DNA of 28,972 nt from Bacillota bacterium (GTDB taxonomy: Bacteria; Bacillota; Clostridia; Lachnospirales; Lachnospiraceae), in contig JAEZZO010000023.1 in the NCBI GenBank assembly GCA_023418475.1, forward strand, positions 1-28,972. The letters are read 5' to 3'. Below the pieces are notes generated by a model that was not told where the DNA came from, searched no databases, and saw only the letters and a program-made list of their open reading frames with translations. Positions 14,880 through 22,051 of this stretch are shown piece by piece; the first letter of the stretch is position 1; the number at the start of each line of letters is the position of its first letter. The translations under genes and the position numbers were made by a program.

Positions 14880-15583
14880 AAAAATATTTTTCCTTCTTCT
14901 GTTTCTCCTATAGTCTCCACAAGTTTCACTACATCCATCGGTTTTTCCATTGGTAAGTAATCCTTCATTCGCTTACAAGGCTGTTTTGTTCCTTCTTGCA
15001 AATACCAGACTGCTTGAACTGCTTTCATTCCAAGCTTTTTAGCCGTTTCCAGCTCAAAACTGCCTCCATCTCCAACATAAATACATTCCTCTGCCTTTAC
15101 AGACAGACTTGCCATACATCTTTGATAAATCTCCATCTCCGGCTTTTGAATTTTCTGCTCATACGAAAGATATATCGCATCAAAAAACGGAAACAGCTGA
15201 CTTCTTCGGATTACCTCTGCTTCTTCTGAAAAACAATTACTTATTAGCCCGATTAAAATTCCCTTTTGTTTCAAGGCTGCAAGCATAGGAATAATGTCTG
15301 TATGTAAATGTTTAAAGCACTCCTCCTTTGCTGCAATACGCTTTTTCACGATTTTTTTTAACAGCGTAACAGAATAGCAGCAATTCTCTCTAAGAACCAT
15401 TTCCAATACCTCATCCAAAGTTACCTTTCCCACCGTGCGTTCATATTCGGTCGGCTGCCAAAGTGATTGAAATTTATCTTCCGGTATTCCTGCATCTTCT
15501 GCCATTTGTCTCCCAAAATATAGTGGACTTTGATAGTGCGTAATTAAAGTTTCAAACATGTCAAAAATTATTGCCTGTATCAT
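14876..15583 (-). CDS. HAD superfamily hydrolase (235 aa)
   Basis: Motif I is IIFDMFETLI: the nucleophile Asp8 is present, but the residue two further on is Phe, not the Asp of phosphatases; haloacid-dehalogenase-like members also have an aromatic there. Motif II is IGLISNCF, motif III the Lys in KIQKPEMEIY, and motif IV YVGDGGSFELETAKKLGM. A helical cap lies between residues 15 and 85. The reaction may therefore be dehalogenase-like or a phosphatase with relaxed chemistry; the substrate is unknown. AGGAAG precedes the ATG. The stop overlaps a 33-codon frame. Confidence 0.85.
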   Translation of the reverse strand: MIQAIIFDMFETLITHYQSPLYFGRQMAEDAGIPEDKFQSLWQPTEYERTVGKVTLDEVLEMVLRENCCYSVTLLKKIVKKRIAAKEECFKHLHTDIIPMLAALKQKGILIGLISNCFSEEAEVIRRSQLFPFFDAIYLSYEQKIQKPEMEIYQRCMASLSVKAEECIYVGDGGSFELETAKKLGMKAVQAVWYLQEGTKQPCKRMKDYLPMEKPMDVVKLVETIGETEEGKIFL

Positions 15584-15740
15584 CTTTTTTCTTCCTGTTA
15601 TTTTCTGTTTTATGTTTATCTACTTAGTATCCTTATTATCTATAAAATTGGAAATCACAACTGTTTCCGCTATAACCTAATGTCTGCGTTCGCGAAAAGC
15701 CAATTTTTTAGTCTGCCACAAGTTATAATGTTATCATCTT

Positions 15741-16178
15741 CTATATAGTTTCAACTATACTCCGTACTTTCTCCAATAATTTCGGTTGAATTTCCGGGTA
15801 GGTCCAGCTGTAAGGCAGCTTATCAAATAATTCTATCTTTTCCATTTCATACCCCGGCAGTTCTTCAAACTTGGTAATATCTGCGAAATATAGCATACCA
15901 AAGGTCTCCGTGCTATTTTCCACCTCTCCATCCTTTCCACATACAGAATATACACATATCTTCTTTATGAAGTATTCCGTTGCACCGGTTTCTTCATATA
16001 GTTCTCTTCTGGCAGTTGATAAAATATCCTCCCCTGCTTCTCTGTGCCCTCCGGGACATTCATACGTACTTCGTTCCTTATGCTTACAGAAAACCCATTT
16101 TCCCCGACATTTTGAAACAATAACAGCAAATTTTAGTAAACTGTCATCTACGTTATCATAAAAACATACTTTAAACAT
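15741..16178 (-). CDS. Nudix hydrolase (145 aa)
   Basis: The Nudix box GGHREAGEDILSTARRELYEE followed by TGA fits GX5EX7REUXEEXGU in every position. The N-terminal region FAVIVSKCRGKWVFCKHKER and the pattern ECPGGHREAGE resemble nucleotide-sanitising Nudix enzymes such as YtkD, though the substrate is not certain. GGGAG precedes the ATG. It stands between the HAD and oxidoreductase genes with 95-157 bp spacers. Confidence 0.87.
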   Translation of the reverse strand: MFKVCFYDNVDDSLLKFAVIVSKCRGKWVFCKHKERSTYECPGGHREAGEDILSTARRELYEETGATEYFIKKICVYSVCGKDGEVENSTETFGMLYFADITKFEELPGYEMEKIELFDKLPYSWTYPEIQPKLLEKVRSIVETI

Positions 16179-16273
16179 AAAAATCTCCCAATGATATATA
16201 GTTATCTTACTCGAATTCTTTGTACATCATATCATTTTATAAAATTGTTATTTCCTCTTATCATAAATATACC

Positions 16274-16867
16274 TTAGAATTCCAAAGCTAAATTGTACAC
16301 TTCTTCCAGGAAGTTCTCTATCCTCTTTTCACGGTTTTGATCATTGCCGTAGCCTCTGGTCATTTCATCAAAAATTATCATATCCTTATATTCCGCTCTG
16401 TCATGGATGCGATCTCCCAGCATAACACATTTCATTGCATCTACTTGCTGCTGCCTGATTTTATCTGATAAACTACCGCCCATACTAACTAGAAATAATG
16501 CCTTTTTCATTCTTTTCATAGTTGGATTTTCTCCATAAGCAAAACCATATGTCCAAACACGCTGAAACCATCCGACAAGTTTTGCCGGAGCTTCTGTCCA
16601 AAAGACAGGATAGATAAAAACTATTGCATCCGATGAATTTATCTTTAGCTGCTCCTCTGTTACATCCTGCAAAAGCTTTTGATCCTTCTGATAAAAGCCT
16701 TCTCTTCGATATTCCTGTTCTGAAATGGTATCATTAAAATCATCTGCGTATAAATCCGAAATAATATATGAATGTCCCGCATCTTTCAAACCCTGAATAA
16801 ATCTTTCCTCAAGCTTATAAGTAAAACTATCTTGGCTGGGATGACAATATACAATTAATACCTTCAT
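16274..16867 (-). CDS. Flavodoxin-fold NAD(P)H:quinone oxidoreductase (197 aa)
   Basis: It begins MKVLIVYCHPSQDSFTYKLE, the characteristic FMN phosphate loop of the Flavodoxin_2 family (KefF, MdaB, NQO-like). SDAIVFIYPVFWTEAPAKLVGWFQRVW contains the conserved YPVFW/P-A-x-L-K-G-W-x-x-R-V-W motif, and TYGFAYG follows. The product should be a cytosolic FMN enzyme carrying out two-electron reduction of quinones or related compounds. GGAGG precedes the start. Full length. Confidence 0.9.
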   Translation of the reverse strand: MKVLIVYCHPSQDSFTYKLEERFIQGLKDAGHSYIISDLYADDFNDTISEQEYRREGFYQKDQKLLQDVTEEQLKINSSDAIVFIYPVFWTEAPAKLVGWFQRVWTYGFAYGENPTMKRMKKALFLVSMGGSLSDKIRQQQVDAMKCVMLGDRIHDRAEYKDMIIFDEMTRGYGNDQNREKRIENFLEEVYNLALEF

Positions 16868-17003
16868 TTATCCTCCAAAATATAAAATTTTTCTTATTTC
16901 ATTACTCTTTTTCCATATTACATCATTATTCCATTTTTTTCTATCATTTTTTAAAATTAAGCACGTAGTATTCAAAAAACCTAATATCAATATAAATCAT
17001 TTT

Positions 17004-17204
17004 CTAAGAATTAGAAAAAAAATTAGTACAACATTCATGTATTCTCAATAGTATTTGAATCAGAGCCACAAGAATGGTTACTACCATCTTCTTTAAGCAA
17101 TTGCGAAAACAATATAATTTTTCAAAGTGTATACACTTAATATAATTCATGCATTTCACAATTATCTTAATAATTCGAATTTCAAAAGCCTTACTGCTAT
17201 TCAT
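17004..17204 (-). CDS. Small cysteine-rich hydrophobic protein (66 aa)
   Basis: The ATG follows AGGAGG at 7 nt, and a promoter-like pair lies upstream (17230-17257), so expression is likely. The peptide begins MNSSKAFEIRIIKIIVKCMN, has six cysteines (18, 24, 32, 36, 58, 59) and one hydrophobic stretch, MVVTILVALIQILLRI, that could span or line a membrane. No family is recognised. It might be a membrane peptide, a toxin, a bacteriocin-like precursor, or the 5' end of a decayed gene. It is divergent from the AraC/GyrI gene. Confidence 0.5.
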   Translation of the reverse strand: MNSSKAFEIRIIKIIVKCMNYIKCIHFEKLYCFRNCLKKMVVTILVALIQILLRIHECCTNFFSNS

Positions 17205-17229
17205 ATAATTACCTCCTGTTGTTACTTAT

Positions 17230-17257
17230 ATTATAGGATTTATGAGTATCCTGCTAA
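17230..17257 (-). promoter_or_regulatory. Probable promoter of the 66-aa gene
   Basis: On the minus strand a perfect -10 TATAAT (17235-17230) lies 16 bp from a weak -35 TTAGCA (17257-17252), 26 nt before the 66-aa start codon. Confidence 0.5.
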
Positions 17258-17404
17258 CATTAAGCGTACAACTTTTGTATCGCGTAAAGTTAATATTACA
17301 AATCACTGGCCGATCGAATTGCATCACTATATATCTGATCAGTAGCAAGATATCAAGATATCATGAAAAAACAGCAATTCAGGATAAGCAGAACGCTTAC
17401 ACAA

Positions 17405-17413
17405 TGCTATAAT
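17405..17413 (+). promoter_or_regulatory. Extended -10 promoter of the AraC/GyrI gene
   Basis: TGCTATAAT is a TG-extended -10 element, 30 nt upstream of the SD-supported start at 17444. No good -35 is visible, which is common with extended -10 sites and activator-dependent promoters. Confidence 0.5.
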
Positions 17414-17443
17414 AAAATCACCGTACGGAAAGAGGTGATTATC

Positions 17444-18391
17444 ATGAACCGCAGTCAAACTCTACAATCTATACTCTACTACATTGATGACCATATTACC
17501 AATGATATTACATCTGCTTTGGTAGCGGAAAAGGCCGGATATTCCGTTTACCATTTTAGCCGAATCTTCACAGAAACAGTCGGGATATCGGTAATGTCAT
17601 ATGTAACATGGCGTAAGCTTCAATATGCACTATATGATTTGTCCCTGGGTGAAAAAGTGATTGATGTAGCTATAAAATATGGTTTTGAAACGCATGGTGG
17701 ATTTACAAAAGCATTTGTACATTGGTTCGGGTTCCCACCATCACTATGTCATTTGCATTTACAGGTGAAGCCACCCATGAGAATGAATGTTGACACACTA
17801 AAAAACAAATTTAATGGAGGTAATACTATGATTCCACATATTATTGAATTAACACCTTTCACTGTTGCTGGTTATCCAAGCCACCATACGAAAGAAAGCA
17901 TGAGAAATACTGCCGATGCTCCCACCTTTTGGAACACAATTGATTTAGATTATTCCACAATATTAACTAAACTTTATGACATTTTTCCAAAGTCGAAGCA
18001 TTGCGAAATCAGTATGTGTTATGAAGTGGACAGGGATACCGGCGATTTTACCTATATGTTAGGCAGAGGCATTGACAATCCAGATGACCTACTAAATATT
18101 CAGTCCGATATGACAAGAGTTGATATCGTTGGAGGATTATATGCTATATTTTCAACCCCGCCTGTCGCTGTTTCCTATATACAGACAGCACAGGATACCT
18201 GGAATGAGATTTTTCTGAATTGGCTGCCGCAATCCGAATTCGAGTTTGATGAGACACGGCACGACTTTGAATATCATGATTATAGAGACCATGGCTGGTA
18301 TTTTGGCGGTAAGCTGCAAATAGATATTTGTATTCCGATCCGTCAAAGGGAAGAAGAAGTACGTAAAGCTCAACTAAGAGCAGATCGTTAA
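17444..18391 (+). CDS. AraC family regulator with GyrI-like effector domain (315 aa)
   Basis: Residues 1-105 form the AraC double helix-turn-helix (ALVAEKAGYSVYHFSRIFTE; DVAIKYGFETHGGFTKAFVH; FGFPPS). Residues 129-315 form a GyrI-like/AraC effector-binding domain, opening MIPHIIELTPFTVAGYPSHH and ending DHGWYFGGKLQIDICIPIR, as in Rob/BmrR-type multidrug-sensing regulators. The ligand is unknown. The ATG at 17444 follows AGAGGTGAT; an in-frame ATG at 17363 has no ribosome site. An internal Shine-Dalgarno and ATG lie at the domain boundary (17816-17830). The layout parallels the AraC-HD gene at 12736. Confidence 0.88.
   Translation: MNRSQTLQSILYYIDDHITNDITSALVAEKAGYSVYHFSRIFTETVGISVMSYVTWRKLQYALYDLSLGEKVIDVAIKYGFETHGGFTKAFVHWFGFPPSLCHLHLQVKPPMRMNVDTLKNKFNGGNTMIPHIIELTPFTVAGYPSHHTKESMRNTADAPTFWNTIDLDYSTILTKLYDIFPKSKHCEISMCYEVDRDTGDFTYMLGRGIDNPDDLLNIQSDMTRVDIVGGLYAIFSTPPVAVSYIQTAQDTWNEIFLNWLPQSEFEFDETRHDFEYHDYRDHGWYFGGKLQIDICIPIRQREEEVRKAQLRADR
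17815..17830 (+). promoter_or_regulatory. Internal ribosome binding site in the AraC/GyrI gene
   Basis: TGGAGG (17815-17820) lies 7 nt before an in-frame ATG (17828-17830), codon 129, where the effector domain begins. It is read in frame as Gly-Gly-Asn, just as in the AraC-HD gene. It could produce the effector domain alone. Confidence 0.5.
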
Positions 18392-18399
18392 TATCAATA

Positions 18400-18432
18400 A
18401 CAGGAAGGGCTGTCAGATAAAGTCCTTCCTGT
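18400..18432 (+). terminator. Terminator-like hairpin after the AraC/GyrI gene
   Basis: ACAGGAAGG (18400-18408) pairs perfectly with CCTTCCTGT (18424-18432), loop 15 nt, 8 nt after the stop codon. No T-run follows, so termination efficiency is uncertain. Confidence 0.45.
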
Positions 18433-18834
18433 AACTCAATACATTAAATTGTAAATATAAATCAGCCATTGTTTGTATTCATTATCCCCACAGAAGGTAC
18501 CCTTTCCAGAATAGAAATATCTCTTATCTATATATAAAAAGTGGCTTTCTATGGTTTCCTTATTAATTATGCTGCCCATTTAAAATGAACCGTTATCATG
18601 ACTTATTTTCCAGCAACCATAGATCTTATTTCACCCGTATAGGAACAAAAAATAAGGCTGTGGATTTGCATAACTTGATAACGTAGGGAAAATTCTCATT
18701 TTCAAACAGATCACAAGCTTACTTGCTGTGATTCCGAAGATTAGTTATTTTACACTTCTACTTCACTTATTTTTCTCTTTATTTCTCTGAAGTATCAGAA
18801 TATAGCCACTGAATTACACCGTTCCCTAAAATTA
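18433..18834. other. Non-coding or decayed spacer
   Basis: This stretch has no convincing intact gene. A minus-strand 47-codon frame at 18436-18579 begins MGSIINKETIESHFLYIDKR and includes GKGTFCGDNEYKQW; it has no ribosome site, directly follows an in-frame stop, and may be a relic. An imperfect palindrome (ATCACA...TGTGAT, 18710-18732) is also present. Confidence 0.35.
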
Positions 18835-18863
18835 TTGAAAAAAGTCCGTGTGATGGTTATAAT
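18835..18863 (+). promoter_or_regulatory. Sigma-A promoter of the dihydrofolate reductase gene
   Basis: TTGAAA (18835-18840) and TATAAT (18858-18863) are 17 bp apart, 82 nt before the start codon. Confidence 0.75.
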
Positions 18864-18945
18864 ACCATATAGGATTAACCCGACAAAAGCCTGATACAGG
18901 TTATGATAAAGATCAACCGAATAAATTATACTGGGAGTGGAACTG

Positions 18946-19419
18946 ATGATTGCATTAATTGTAGCTTATTCAAAAAACCGTGTTATTGGAAACCAGGGCC
19001 AGATTCCCTGGAATATAAAAGGTGAACAAAAGAGGTTCAAAGAATTAACAACCGGAAATATTGTTATTATGGGAAGACGATCGTATGAAGAAATCGGAAA
19101 GCCTTTACCTGGCAGAACAACCATTGTAATTAGTAAAACTCATCACTATGAGGATGAAAACTGCTTTACTTGTAACTCCTTAGATGAAGCTTTAAGATTA
19201 TCCGGCAGCAAAGAGGTGTATATCGCCGGAGGTGCCCGCTTATATAAGGATGCCCTCGATATTGTTGATAAAATGTACATTACTCTAATTGATAAGGAAG
19301 AAAAAGGCGATACCTTCTTCCCTTCATTTGATGAAAATAGATTTCATAAAGAAATTGTTGAAGTATTTGAAGGCGATATTCCTTATACTTATCTTACCTA
19401 TACAAGAATTCGTTCATAA
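18946..19419 (+). CDS. folA: Dihydrofolate reductase (157 aa)
   Basis: It reduces dihydrofolate to tetrahydrofolate with NADPH. MIALIVAYSKNRVIGNQGQI is the usual opening, IPWNIKGEQKRFKELT holds the IPW motif and the acidic folate contact Glu27, and IVIMGRRSYEEIGKPLPGR the NADPH-binding segment with the folate-binding Arg57. YIAGGARLYKDAL is the conserved GG loop. The length is normal. The start at 18946 follows GGGAG; an upstream in-frame GTG at 18937 overlaps that site. It is not next to thyA, unlike many housekeeping copies, and has its own promoter and terminator, so it may be an extra, possibly trimethoprim-tolerant, copy; resistance cannot be judged from the motifs. Confidence 0.92.
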   Translation: MIALIVAYSKNRVIGNQGQIPWNIKGEQKRFKELTTGNIVIMGRRSYEEIGKPLPGRTTIVISKTHHYEDENCFTCNSLDEALRLSGSKEVYIAGGARLYKDALDIVDKMYITLIDKEEKGDTFFPSFDENRFHKEIVEVFEGDIPYTYLTYTRIRS

Positions 19420-19459
19420 AATCAATAGTAAGCATCAAATAGTACTTATTTATAAAATG

Positions 19460-19498
19460 ACATGAACCAGCTCCTCTCGATCTGGCTCATGTTTTTTT
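19460..19498 (+). terminator. Rho-independent terminator of the folA gene
   Basis: ACATGAACCAG (19460-19470) pairs with CTGGCTCATGT (19482-19492) with one mismatch, followed by seven T's. Confidence 0.85.
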
Positions 19499-19520
19499 AT
19501 AATCATTTTTGAGGGAGTTT

Positions 19521-19548
19521 TTAACAGACTGTTATGGTAGAATATTAT
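19521..19548 (+). promoter_or_regulatory. Probable promoter of the methyltransferase at 19724
   Basis: TTAACA (19521-19526) and TATTAT (19543-19548) are 16 bp apart. The resulting leader would be about 170 nt and contains a perfect 6-bp hairpin CTAACC/GGTTAG (19688-19705) near the ribosome site. Confidence 0.45.
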
Positions 19549-19723
19549 GTAAATAATAGAATACATCAGATATAGCAAACGATGATCCGGCTTGCTTTCA
19601 GCCTTTGGAAGCTATGGAAGATGCCGATTAACTGTATTAATACTTAATGGAGATCTTCCCTTAACTTATTATTATCATTATGAATAGCTAACCTTTGCGG
19701 GTTAGAACAGAATGGAGATTATT

Positions 19724-20374
19724 ATGGAAAAGATGGATTGTTTTTTTTCAAAACGTGCAGATGGCTATGACGTACATATGCTTACTGAGGTAAGTGGTTG
19801 TAAAGAAGGATATAGAAGAATGGCAACATTGATACCAAAATCCTGCAGCTCTCTTCTTGATCTTGGTTGCGGAACAGGCTTGGAGCTTGACGAAATATTT
19901 AAAGTAATGCCTGAGCTTCGAGTTACCGGAATTGATCTGACACAGGATATGCTGAATAAAATTACACAGAAGCATCCGGATAAATCCCTTCACTTGATAT
20001 GCGGCAGCTATTTCGATGTTCCATTCGGTATCTCAAATTATGAATGTGCTGTTTCATTTCAGACGCTGCATCATTTTTCGCATGATTTAAAAACCAGTCT
20101 CTACCAGAAAATTCACCAGGCCTTAACTCCGGATGGGGTTTATATTGAATGTGACTATATGGTAGATAACCAGGAAGAGGAAGATTTTTATTACGCAGAA
20201 AATCTTCGTATCCGCAAGGAACTAGGCATATCCGATACTGATTTTTATCACTACGATACCCCCTGCACAATCACAAATCAAATCACAATGCTAGAGAACG
20301 CAGGATTTTGCGCTGTTGAAAAAGTATTCCGAATTGAAAATACAACTATGTTGGTTGCCTATAAAAAACAGTAA
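19724..20374 (+). CDS. Class I SAM-dependent methyltransferase (216 aa)
   Basis: Motif I is SSLLDLGCGTGLELDEIF, followed by RVTGIDLTQDMLNKI, the core strand ECAVSFQTLHHFSHD and IHQALTPDGVYIECDYM. LLDLGCGTG and QTLHHF place it in the Methyltransf_25/UbiE-like group; the substrate is unknown. The ATG at 19724 follows TGGAGA; an ATG at 19712 overlaps that sequence and is less likely. It is complete, unlike the methyltransferases at 11749 and 13774, and monocistronic, ending before a strong bidirectional hairpin. Confidence 0.88.
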   Translation: MEKMDCFFSKRADGYDVHMLTEVSGCKEGYRRMATLIPKSCSSLLDLGCGTGLELDEIFKVMPELRVTGIDLTQDMLNKITQKHPDKSLHLICGSYFDVPFGISNYECAVSFQTLHHFSHDLKTSLYQKIHQALTPDGVYIECDYMVDNQEEEDFYYAENLRIRKELGISDTDFYHYDTPCTITNQITMLENAGFCAVEKVFRIENTTMLVAYKKQ

Positions 20375-20501
20375 CACACACGAATTAATATATGTTTCTC
20401 TTTCTGTGATTGCATATATCATATATATTCCTTCCAGCAGGCAATGTTTTCTATGATATACTATTCTAGGTTCCTTTAGTACGAATGAAAGAGTATACGG
20501 C

Positions 20502-20545
20502 AAGAAAGCAGGAAACTTTACTACTTGTTTCCTGCTTTCTTATCA
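20502..20545. terminator. Bidirectional terminator between the methyltransferase and lacI
   Basis: AAGAAAGCAGGAAAC (20502-20516) pairs perfectly with its 15-nt complement (20527-20541) with a 10-nt loop. It lies between convergent genes and can serve both. Confidence 0.75.
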
Positions 20546-20547
20546 GT

Positions 20548-21543
20548 TTATTTTGTTGTACTTCCGTATGCAAATGTTACGGGTAATATGGTAAGGCTGG
20601 GGACCGGTTCTTTATTAATCAGTTTCATTAAATGATGAACCGCCGTAACCGCCATATCCCTGATTGGCTGTTCAATACTGGAGATCAGATAGGAACCAAT
20701 ATTTAGTATTCTAAGACCATCATACCCAATTACCTGAACATCTTCCGGTATTCTTATTCCCATCGATTTTATTTTTTCAACAATAATTAAACCTAAAGAA
20801 TCCGAGCTGGCAAAAATGCCATCGTAAAGAAATCTGCCATTCTTAAAACATTGTTCAAGAAATTGAACGATATTATGTTTTGCCTCGCCATCCTGTTCTA
20901 TCGTTGTCTCTTCTCCAAAATCCATACAGCAATATTGTACCTCTGATTTTTCGCAGGTCTGAATAAATCCGCTGCGCCGTTTTAAAGTCTCTCCGCTTAT
21001 ATTGGATCCGGTTCTGATATAGATAACATTTTTACAACCTGTTTCTATAAATTTCTCTGCTGCTAGTTTACCTCCTTGATAGTTATCACTGGCCACACAA
21101 CAGATATTTGACTGAAAATGACGGTCGATCGATACAATAGGCAAATCATCCGTCAGATATTCGTCACTGTTACTATAGGTAATGGCAATTATTCCATCCA
21201 CTTTATTTTGCTTGGCCATGTTGATATAAGCTATTTCTTTATCCATATTGCACTGAGAATTACAGATAAAGAGCTTATAATTAATTTTTGAAAGTTCTTG
21301 TTCTACATAATTAACAACCAATGTAAAAAACGGATTAACCAAATCAGGTACAATGATAGCAACCGTATTGGTTCTCTGTGCCTTGAGTCCTCTGGCATAG
21401 GTATTCACCCTATATCCTAACCGCTCTATGGATTGTTGAACTTTATCTTTATTTGTCGGTGAAACATAGATATCATTAAGTACTTTTGAAACAGTTCCAA
21501 TGGAAACCCCGGCATCTTTCGCCACATCTTTTATCGTTACCAA
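20548..21543 (-). CDS. LacI family transcriptional regulator (331 aa, TTG start)
   Basis: The first residues, VTIKDVAKDAGVSIGTVSKVL, are the LacI helix-turn-helix, followed by the hinge region and TNTVAIIVPDLVNPFFTLVV, the start of the periplasmic-binding-protein-like sugar domain. GIFASSDSLGLIIVEKIKSMGIRIPEDVQVIGYDG is the conserved second half. The TTG at 21543 is preferred because GGGAG lies 9 nt upstream and LacI proteins usually start at this point; the in-frame ATG at 21558 has no ribosome site. It lies about 500 bp behind the sugar operon in the same direction and is its likely repressor, acting at the two palindromes at 28572 and 28639. I saw no copy of that palindrome in front of lacI itself. 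Confidence 0.9.
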   Translation of the reverse strand: MVTIKDVAKDAGVSIGTVSKVLNDIYVSPTNKDKVQQSIERLGYRVNTYARGLKAQRTNTVAIIVPDLVNPFFTLVVNYVEQELSKINYKLFICNSQCNMDKEIAYINMAKQNKVDGIIAITYSNSDEYLTDDLPIVSIDRHFQSNICCVASDNYQGGKLAAEKFIETGCKNVIYIRTGSNISGETLKRRSGFIQTCEKSEVQYCCMDFGEETTIEQDGEAKHNIVQFLEQCFKNGRFLYDGIFASSDSLGLIIVEKIKSMGIRIPEDVQVIGYDGLRILNIGSYLISSIEQPIRDMAVTAVHHLMKLINKEPVPSLTILPVTFAYGSTTK

Positions 21544-21558
21544 AACAATTTCTCCCAT

Positions 21559-22051
21559 CCGTTTATATTATCCAGTCATGTATTTTTAAGTCTTCCGTAC
21601 TGTCTTCTTACAAACGCATTGTATAATACGGGTTCTAAAAGCCAAAAGTCATATCTGATACCTTTTATCAGACTTTAATACCTACATTATTCTATGATTC
21701 GGACGTCAAAAGTCTAAAATTTATTTACCGGATGGATATGGGTGTATATATATTCATATGGCCAGACCGGGCATCTCATGAATGCCTGTGTTTGGCAGCC
21801 ATGGGATGTTAAAGGCAAGTCCAGATAAAATACATGCACTCACTATCCCTTTACATAACCTACATTAGGCTTTTGACGTACGTAACATTCTATATCATAA
21901 TGTAATTAATATATCATATCTGGAAAGCGGCTACAACTAAAATTCCATGCCGGAACTGATATTTTTGACATTCTAACTGTTATAGTATTGCTTCCTTGTT
22001 CTAATCTCGGTGAAAGATTCTATTCCCATTGCACTTTGCAATAGTAAGAAA
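21559..22051. other. Spacer between lacI and the sugar operon
   Basis: I see no gene here. It contains a 7-bp hairpin TCTGATA/TATCAGA (21654-21672), an inverted pair of the 10-mer ACGTCAAAAG (21713-21722) and CTTTTGACGT (21872-21881), and a short palindrome ATTGCA/TGCAAT near 22030. The lacI promoter must lie in its left part; a TTGACG on the minus strand within the inverted repeat is a candidate -35 without a clear -10. Confidence 0.45.

Noticed and set aside
17363..17443. ATG at 17363 as start of the AraC/GyrI protein
   Set aside because: It lies upstream of the extended -10 promoter element and has no ribosome site; AGAGGTGAT precedes the ATG at 17444.
18710..18732. CRP-like site ATCACA...TGTGAT
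   Set aside because: The half-sites are in the opposite orientation to the CRP consensus (TGTGA...TCACA), and the symmetry is imperfect.
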